Source: Candidatus Bathyarchaeota archaeon
GTDB lineage: Archaea > Thermoproteota > Bathyarchaeia > Bathyarchaeales > Bathyarchaeaceae
Direction: 5' to 3'
Assembly: GCA_023136395.1 (NCBI GenBank)
Contig: JAGLRI010000004.1
Coordinates: 1-19,700, forward strand
DNA length: 19,700 bases
In this document: piece after piece, positions 14,403-19,700 of the stretch
How positions within the stretch are numbered: position 1 is the stretch's first letter
How the letters are laid out: every line of letters begins with the position of its first letter
The notes under the pieces: generated by a model
What the model saw: only the letters and a program-made list of their open reading frames with translations
Database searches by the model: none
Told to the model about the DNA's origin: nothing
Program-made: the position numbers and the translations under genes

Positions 14403-15362
14403 TTGAGAAACGATAAAGGGCCCACATTGGGCATCGACCTCGGGGGAACCAAAATTAATACCGCTTTAGTAGACATTAATGGTAACATTTTGTCAGTTCA
14501 TAAATTTCCAACCCATCCAGAGAAGGGATCGGATAAAATCATAGAAGATATCCTAACATGTATAGATGAGTGTCTTGGCAAGGCCAGACAAAAAGCCCAC
14601 GCTCTTGGAATAGGCATAGCTGGGCAAGTAGATTTGGAGGGCACTGTACTCTATTCTCCCAACCTTAAATGGCGAAACGTTCCTCTAAAGGAAAAACTAG
14701 AAGAAAAACTGGGAATACCCGTCATTGTAACTAACGATGTTCGCGCCGCGACTTGGGGCGAATGGCGCTACGGTTCAGAAAAGGGAGTAACCGACTTTGT
14801 CGTTCTCTTTGTGGGGACGGGAATAGGTGGCGGTGTCATAAGCGGTGGTAAAATGATATTGGGTTGCAGTAACACCGGTGGAGAACTTGGGCACACCACC
14901 ATCGTTGTAGGCGGACGAAAATGCCATTGTCCTAACAATGGTTGTTTGGAAGCCTATTCAGGAGGTTGGGCGATTGCTGAGCGAGCACAAGAATCCGTTC
15001 GTACTGATCCTACGGCTGGTCGTCGCTTGATCTTATTAGCTGGCAGTATTGAAAACATAACTGCAGCTACCGTTGGTCAGGCCTATCACGAAAGAGACCC
15101 GCTCGCTAGTCAGTTGGTTGGAGAAACTGGACGATACCTCGCTGCTGGTGTAGTAAGCATCGTGAACGCATTTAATCCATGCCTATTAGTACTTGGTGGT
15201 GGTGTCATAGAGGGTATTCCCGAGTTAGTTAAAATTGTTGAGGATGTTACTAAAAATAAAGCACTTGAGTCTGCCGTTGTAAACTTAAAAATCATGAAAG
15301 CCACACTGGGTGGTGATGCTGGAGTAATTGGGGCAGCTGCCCTCGCAAAACAAACGGTGTGA
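14403..15362 (+). CDS. ROK family sugar kinase (probable glucokinase)
   Basis: A 319-residue ROK kinase, likely phosphorylating glucose with ATP to glucose 6-phosphate. The N-terminal phosphate loop is IDLGGTK (11-17), the catalytic base is D112 in VTNDVRAATWGEW, VGTGIGGGVI follows at 137-146, and the ROK zinc site is GELGH (H164) plus C174-H-C176-PNNG-C181-LEAY. The zinc motif has PNNG where CGxxGC is usual. The absence of an N-terminal helix-turn-helix makes it an enzyme and not a ROK repressor. The start is TTG with AGGAG ten bases upstream. It is the first gene of an operon: tkt follows 20 bases after its stop, and the Pgi half of the third gene would use its product directly. Other hexoses such as mannose or N-acetyl sugars remain possible. 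Confidence 0.9.
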   Translation: MRNDKGPTLGIDLGGTKINTALVDINGNILSVHKFPTHPEKGSDKIIEDILTCIDECLGKARQKAHALGIGIAGQVDLEGTVLYSPNLKWRNVPLKEKLEEKLGIPVIVTNDVRAATWGEWRYGSEKGVTDFVVLFVGTGIGGGVISGGKMILGCSNTGGELGHTTIVVGGRKCHCPNNGCLEAYSGGWAIAERAQESVRTDPTAGRRLILLAGSIENITAATVGQAYHERDPLASQLVGETGRYLAAGVVSIVNAFNPCLLVLGGGVIEGIPELVKIVEDVTKNKALESAVVNLKIMKATLGGDAGVIGAAALAKQTV

Positions 15363-15382
15363 TACCAAGGAGGGAGATGTAA

Positions 15383-17401
15383 ATGAATAACCTGGATGAA
15401 CTATGTGTAAACACTCTGCGTTTCTTAGCCGTTGACGCTGTTGAACAAGCCCAATCAGGCCATCCTGGCTTGCCTATGGGAGCAGCCCCGATGGCATATG
15501 TGCTTTGGGATCGTTTCCTGAAACACAACCCTCATAATCCATTGTGGATTAATCGCGACCGTTTCGTCCTATCAGCGGGACATGGATCCGCTCTATTGTA
15601 CGCTCTATTACACCTCTACGGGTATGATTTATCTTTGGAAGAATTGAAACGGTTCCGTCAATGGGGAAGTAAGACTCCTGGTCACCCAGAATACGGTCTT
15701 ACTCCCGGGGTAGAGGCGACTACAGGTCCTCTTGGTCAGGGTTTTGCCATGGGTGTAGGGATGGCACTGGCTGAGAGGTTCTTAGCCAACTGCTTTAATA
15801 CTCAGGATTTTTCCGTAGTGAACCATTACACTTACGCCATCGTCTCTGACGGCGACCTCATGGAAGGCATCAGCTCGGAAGCCGCCTCTTTAGCGGGTAC
15901 CTTGCATTTGGATAAACTCATTTATCTTTACGATGACAACCACATCTCCATAGAAGGGGAAACAGACATATCCTTCACCGAGAACGTAAAAGACCGCTTC
16001 GAAGCCTACGGCTGGTATGTCCATAAAGTAATAAATGGCAACGACCTCGCGGAAATCGAAATGGCGATTCGAGCAGCCCAGCATGAAAAGAATAGGCCTA
16101 CTCTTATCATAGTTCGTACCCACATCGGTTATGGAAGCCCAAAGCAGGATACTGCAGCCGCCCATGGCGAACCATTAGGTCAAGAGGCTCTGCTAGCAGC
16201 TAAAAAAGCCCTAAGCTGGCCAGCTGAACCCACTTTCTATATTCCCGAGGAGGTACTCACTCATTGTCGTCTGGCAGTTCAAAAAGGCGCCAAACAAGAA
16301 ATAGCGTCGCAAAACCTGCTGGATGACTATCGGCGCGATGAGCCAAACCTAGCGGCGCAGTTTGAAAAGGTACTAAGTGGTGAACTACCGGTCAATTGGA
16401 AAAGTTACCTCCCTTCCTTCAGCCCTCGAGATGGTCCGATGGCTACCCGTAACGCTTCAGGGAAAGTAATGAACTTGTTAAGCGAAAAACTACACACGTT
16501 AGGTAGTAATCCCTATCACTACCTTGTGGGCGGTTCAGCAGATCTCGCTCCTTCAACAAAGACGATTCTGATGGGGTATGGAGACCTTGGTTTCAGTAAA
16601 GACTGTGCTCACAATATTCATTATGGAGTTCGAGAGCACGCCATGGGAGGCATTGCTAACGGTTTAGCTCTCCACAGCAAGTTTATTCCCTATACAGCAA
16701 CCTTCCTAGTCTTCTCAGACTATATGCGTCCAGCAATCCGTTTGGCAGCCCTCATGCATACTCATGTCATCTTCATCTTCACCCACGATAGCATCGTTTT
16801 GGGGGAAGACGGACCAACCCATCAGCCCGTGGAGCAATTGATGAGTCTTCGGGCGATTCCAGGTTTGACAGTGATTCGCCCAGCGGACGCTAATGAAACA
16901 GCGGTTGCTTGGGGCGTTGCGATCGAACGTAAGGGTCCAGTGGTTATGGTTTTCACACGCCAAAAACTGTCCGTTTTGGATCCTGAACATTATCCCATTA
17001 ATGAGGGGGTTCCCCGCGGAGCCTACATTCTCGCCGAAGCTGAATCCGAAAACCCAGACATTATTCTCATCGCCACAGGATCGGAAGTACACCTAGCCCT
17101 AGCTTCTCGTGAGGAGTTAAAGAAAAGGGGTGTAGAAGCACGGGTAGTCTCTATGCCTTCTTGGGAGCTGTTTAATGAGCAAACCACGGATTATAAAAAT
17201 CAAGTGCTCTCTCTTGACGTTCCCAAGCTAGCTTTGGAGGCTGGTTCCACCATAGGTTGGGGCACTTATGTGGGTGCAAAGGGAGCCGTGATTGGTTTGG
17301 ATCGGTTTGGAGCTTCTGGTCCAGGTAATATTGTCTACAACAAATTGGGTTTTAATGTAGATAATGTAATAAAAAAGGCAATAAAATTGTTGAGGTTATA
17401 A
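15383..17401 (+). CDS. tkt: Transketolase, full length
   Basis: A 672-residue, thiamine diphosphate-dependent transketolase of the non-oxidative pentose phosphate pathway, moving two-carbon units between sugar phosphates. Seen: SGHPGLPMG (25-33), SAGHGS with H67, the ThDP-binding SDGDLMEG (155-162) with N186 downstream, REHAMGGIANG with E418 as the cofactor-activating glutamate, THDSIVLGEDGPTHQP, and a C-terminal domain including IATGSEVHLAL. All three domains are in one chain of normal bacterial/eukaryotic length. Archaea that have transketolase often carry it as two separate half-genes, so this single-chain form is notable. ATG has AAGGAGG at 15367-15373 in the short gap after the ROK gene, and it is clearly co-transcribed. 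Parts of the gene are rich in G+C (36 of 60 in the line at 16801) compared with rad50. Confidence 0.95.
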   Translation: MNNLDELCVNTLRFLAVDAVEQAQSGHPGLPMGAAPMAYVLWDRFLKHNPHNPLWINRDRFVLSAGHGSALLYALLHLYGYDLSLEELKRFRQWGSKTPGHPEYGLTPGVEATTGPLGQGFAMGVGMALAERFLANCFNTQDFSVVNHYTYAIVSDGDLMEGISSEAASLAGTLHLDKLIYLYDDNHISIEGETDISFTENVKDRFEAYGWYVHKVINGNDLAEIEMAIRAAQHEKNRPTLIIVRTHIGYGSPKQDTAAAHGEPLGQEALLAAKKALSWPAEPTFYIPEEVLTHCRLAVQKGAKQEIASQNLLDDYRRDEPNLAAQFEKVLSGELPVNWKSYLPSFSPRDGPMATRNASGKVMNLLSEKLHTLGSNPYHYLVGGSADLAPSTKTILMGYGDLGFSKDCAHNIHYGVREHAMGGIANGLALHSKFIPYTATFLVFSDYMRPAIRLAALMHTHVIFIFTHDSIVLGEDGPTHQPVEQLMSLRAIPGLTVIRPADANETAVAWGVAIERKGPVVMVFTRQKLSVLDPEHYPINEGVPRGAYILAEAESENPDIILIATGSEVHLALASREELKKRGVEARVVSMPSWELFNEQTTDYKNQVLSLDVPKLALEAGSTIGWGTYVGAKGAVIGLDRFGASGPGNIVYNKLGFNVDNVIKKAIKLLRL

Positions 17402-17414
17402 ACTATGTTTATGG

Positions 17415-17422
17415 AAGGTGAT
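17415..17422 (+). promoter_or_regulatory. Strong RBS before an ATT start
   Basis: AAGGTGAT is an excellent match to the 16S rRNA tail. It ends five bases before ATT 17428, the codon at which the conserved transaldolase N-terminus would begin. There is no ATG, GTG or TTG in this frame between the in-frame stop TAA (17422-17424) and ATG 17482. Confidence 0.6.
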
Positions 17423-17427
17423 AACGA

Positions 17428-19700
17428 ATTAATCCTTTAATAGAACTAGAAAAATATGGGCAATCATTTTGGCTCGACTACATGAGACGCAGCCTTATCA
17501 CCAGCGGTGAACTCCAGCGTATGATACTAGAGGACGGGTTGCGCGGGATCACAAGTAATCCTACAATATTCCAGAAAGCGATCGCAGGTAGCTCAGATTA
17601 TGATGATGCTATTCGCGATTCTGTTAAGAGCGACCTTCACATGGATGTCCGAAGTCTTCTTGAGAAGTTGGTTATCCGAGACATTCAGATGTCAGCAGAT
17701 ATTCTACGACCTATCTATGAGAGAACAGATGGTGCTGACGGTTTTGTCTCCTTAGAATTATCCCCTCATCTTGCCCGTGATACTGAGGGTAGCATCACTG
17801 AAGCTCGTCGATTGTGGAAGAAAGTTAACCGTTCTAACTTGATGCTTAAAGTACCTGCTACGCACGAAGGCATCCCCGTGATAGAAACCCTTATCGCAGA
17901 AGGGATCAATGTTAACGTCACCCTCATGTTCTCTTTATCCCATTACGAGGCTGTTGTAAACGCCTACATACAAGGACTCGAACGCTGCTCCGATCCACAC
18001 AAAGTAGCATCAGTAGCGTCTTTCTTCTTAAGCCGAATAGATAGAGTAGTTGACAAGGCTCTCGAGGAAATTGGAACTCCTGATGCTCGGGGACTTCGAG
18101 GGAAGATAGCTATCGCTAATGCAAAGATGGCATATAAAAATCTCAAGGAGATATTTAGTGGTGAGCGGTGGGAGCGTCTTGCTAAGCGCGGTGCTCGAGT
18201 TCAGCGAGTCCTCTGGGCAAGCACAAGCACGAAGAACCCGGCATATTCTGACGTCCTCTACATTGAGGAGCTCATAGGTCAAAACACAATCAACACCATA
18301 CCTCCAGTAACTATCGGCGCTTTCAGAGATCATGGCCAAGTGAGGCCTACGTTGGAAGAAGAACCGAATGAAGCCGAGAATTTGCTTAAGAAACTAGCTG
18401 AGTTGGACATAGACCTAGACGCCTTCACCGATAAACTACAAGTAGACGGCGTAAATTCCTTCGCGGATTCCATCGACAACCTATTATCCGCTCTAGAGAA
18501 GAAACGTCAAACCATACTGAGTGGTCTAGAAGACCCAATGATTCTGAAACTTGGACACTATCAGATCCAAGTGAATAAACGTTTAGAGTACTGGAAGGAC
18601 ATCAATTTCATGAGAAGACTGTGGGGGAGAGATCCCACTCTATGGATACCGAAACCCACCCCGGAGTTAAGTGATCGTCTTGGCTGGTTGGGTCTACCTG
18701 AGTTGATGCATGAACAACTCGAAGACTTTATCTCTCTCACAGAAGAGGTGAAATCAGAAGGCATGCAACATGTAGTTTTACTCGGCATGGGAGGCTCAAG
18801 TTTGGCTTCAGAGGTTTTCCAGAACATCTTTGGCAACGCCGAAGGTTATCCCGAACTTATTGTTCTCGATAGCACTCATCCATCAACAATAGATGCAGTC
18901 GAAAACAAAATCGACCTGCACAAAACCCTCTTCTTGGTTTCAAGCAAATCAGGCACTACCATTGAAACCTTATCCCTCTTTAAATACTTCTGGAACAAAA
19001 TGGATCTGATAGATGAGGCTCATAATCGACACTTTGTCGCTATTAGCGATCCGGGCACGCCTCTCATGCAACTAGCTCAGGAGCGGGGCTTCCGTAAAGC
19101 ATTTCCATCTCTACCCGATGTTGGTGGTAGATACTCTGCCCTGACAGCCTTCGGACTATTACCTGCAGCCCTTATCGGGTTAGATATCCACAAGTTCATT
19201 GACCGAGCGTGGATGTTGTCTGAGAACTGCGCCTTCTGCGTTCCCTCCCACAAGGTGTCGGGTTTGATCTTAGGTGCAACTCTAGGTGAACTCTCCCGAA
19301 TGGGTCGGGATAAGATAACCTTCCTGGCCTCACCATCCATCAATAGTTTCACTGTTTGGATAGAACAACTTATCGCCGAGAGCACAGGTAAGGATGGTAA
19401 AGGTATAGTCCCAGTAGTAAACGAGCCAGTAACCTCGCTTGAGGCTTATGGTATGGACCGCTTATTCGTCTACTTATCCCTCGAGGAGGATGCACACACA
19501 AACGTCGAGATTAATGAGTTGGTTAAGGCGTTGGAAACTAAAGGTCATCCAATGGTCCACATCAACCTAACCGAGAAAATTAACCTAAGCCAAGAGATTT
19601 TCCGTTGGGAGATAGCGGTAGCAGCGGCTGGAGCGATCCTGCGTATAAATCCCTTCAATCAACCTGATGTGCAGGCAGCTAAAGACTTAGCAAAAAATAT
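17428..19700 (+). CDS. Bifunctional transaldolase/glucose-6-phosphate isomerase (3' end outside window)
   Basis: An open frame of 757 codons runs off the right edge. Residues 1 to about 365 are transaldolase: GQSFWLDYMRRSLITSGEL, TSNPTIF (T42-F48), Schiff-base lysine K141 in LMLKVPAT, and RVLWASTSTKNP (260-271). From about 390 it is a phosphoglucose isomerase: GMGGSSL (453-459), SSKSGTTIET (505-514), GGRYSALTAFG (566-576) and EQLIAESTGKDGKG. The fusion would interconvert F6P with G6P and exchange three-carbon units in the pentose phosphate pathway. Known fusions are about 950 residues, so roughly a fifth is missing. No normal start fits: ATT 17428 follows AAGGTGAT at the right distance and would give M-N-P-L-I-E-L; ATG 17482 would remove the conserved first 18 residues. 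A 12-codon frame from ATG 17405 overlaps out of frame. Third gene of the ROK-tkt operon. Confidence 0.92.
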   Translation, partial: MNPLIELEKYGQSFWLDYMRRSLITSGELQRMILEDGLRGITSNPTIFQKAIAGSSDYDDAIRDSVKSDLHMDVRSLLEKLVIRDIQMSADILRPIYERTDGADGFVSLELSPHLARDTEGSITEARRLWKKVNRSNLMLKVPATHEGIPVIETLIAEGINVNVTLMFSLSHYEAVVNAYIQGLERCSDPHKVASVASFFLSRIDRVVDKALEEIGTPDARGLRGKIAIANAKMAYKNLKEIFSGERWERLAKRGARVQRVLWASTSTKNPAYSDVLYIEELIGQNTINTIPPVTIGAFRDHGQVRPTLEEEPNEAENLLKKLAELDIDLDAFTDKLQVDGVNSFADSIDNLLSALEKKRQTILSGLEDPMILKLGHYQIQVNKRLEYWKDINFMRRLWGRDPTLWIPKPTPELSDRLGWLGLPELMHEQLEDFISLTEEVKSEGMQHVVLLGMGGSSLASEVFQNIFGNAEGYPELIVLDSTHPSTIDAVENKIDLHKTLFLVSSKSGTTIETLSLFKYFWNKMDLIDEAHNRHFVAISDPGTPLMQLAQERGFRKAFPSLPDVGGRYSALTAFGLLPAALIGLDIHKFIDRAWMLSENCAFCVPSHKVSGLILGATLGELSRMGRDKITFLASPSINSFTVWIEQLIAESTGKDGKGIVPVVNEPVTSLEAYGMDRLFVYLSLEEDAHTNVEINELVKALETKGHPMVHINLTEKINLSQEIFRWEIAVAAAGAILRINPFNQPDVQAAKDLAKN

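Noticed and set aside
15890..17092. Antisense frames inside transketolase
   Set aside because: They are fully covered by the conserved tkt coding sequence and have no domains or RBS.
17405..17440. ATG 17405 as the start of the transaldolase fusion via a frameshift
   Set aside because: It stops after 11 residues in its own frame and would need a -1 shift. The well-spaced RBS before ATT 17428 explains the sequence without one. Kept as an alternative, not as the call.

Overview
The window looks like a piece of an archaeal chromosome. Evidence: a Rad50 with a CxxC zinc hook whose start overlaps the stop of a probable Mre11 tail (ATGA), an archaeal-type glycogen debranching enzyme, A/T-rich TATA-like elements about 25-40 bases before many starts, GGTGA/AGGAGG ribosome binding sites, and frequent TTG/GTG starts. 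The lineage cannot be fixed from sequence alone; a heterotrophic Thermoproteota/Bathyarchaeia-like archaeon is a guess.

Layout. 1-2850: end of mre11 and complete rad50 (DNA double-strand break processing). 2851-3199: a 349-base gene-free stretch with T-runs, short palindromes and the promoter of the next gene. 3200-5387: an MFS carboxylate-type transporter, a small orphan zinc-ribbon protein (minus) and a GYD-domain protein. 5553-12711: sugar-phosphate and glycogen genes, namely class II fructose-bisphosphate aldolase (minus), glycogen debranching enzyme (plus), galactose-1-phosphate uridylyltransferase and ATP-type phosphofructokinase (both minus), and a glycogen synthase-like GT4 enzyme (plus, divergent from pfkA). 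12772-13233: a ferritin-like four-helix protein (minus). 13453-19700: a HAD phosphatase/phosphoglucomutase-like gene (minus) divergent from a plus-strand operon of ROK sugar kinase, full-length transketolase and a transaldolase/glucose-6-phosphate isomerase fusion that runs off the window.

How the genes fit together. The ROK kinase, the Pgi half of the fusion, PfkA and class II aldolase would carry glucose to triose phosphates. Transketolase and transaldolase supply the non-oxidative pentose phosphate pathway. GT4 synthase and debranching enzyme build and trim glycogen, and GalT links galactose to nucleotide sugars. The upper glycolysis enzymes are of families best known from bacteria rather than the ADP-kinases and class IA aldolases common in archaea. 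The last block (13453 on) is also visibly richer in G+C than rad50 or the ferritin-like gene, which fits lateral acquisition.

Most notable: the transaldolase/isomerase fusion has no ATG, GTG or TTG in the expected place. A strong ribosome binding site sits five bases before an ATT codon that matches the expected N-terminus. Intergenic regions also hold several palindromes and a recurring TGTGCG motif seen five times, in my reading always outside genes. I found no tRNA, rRNA, CRISPR array or complete mobile element.
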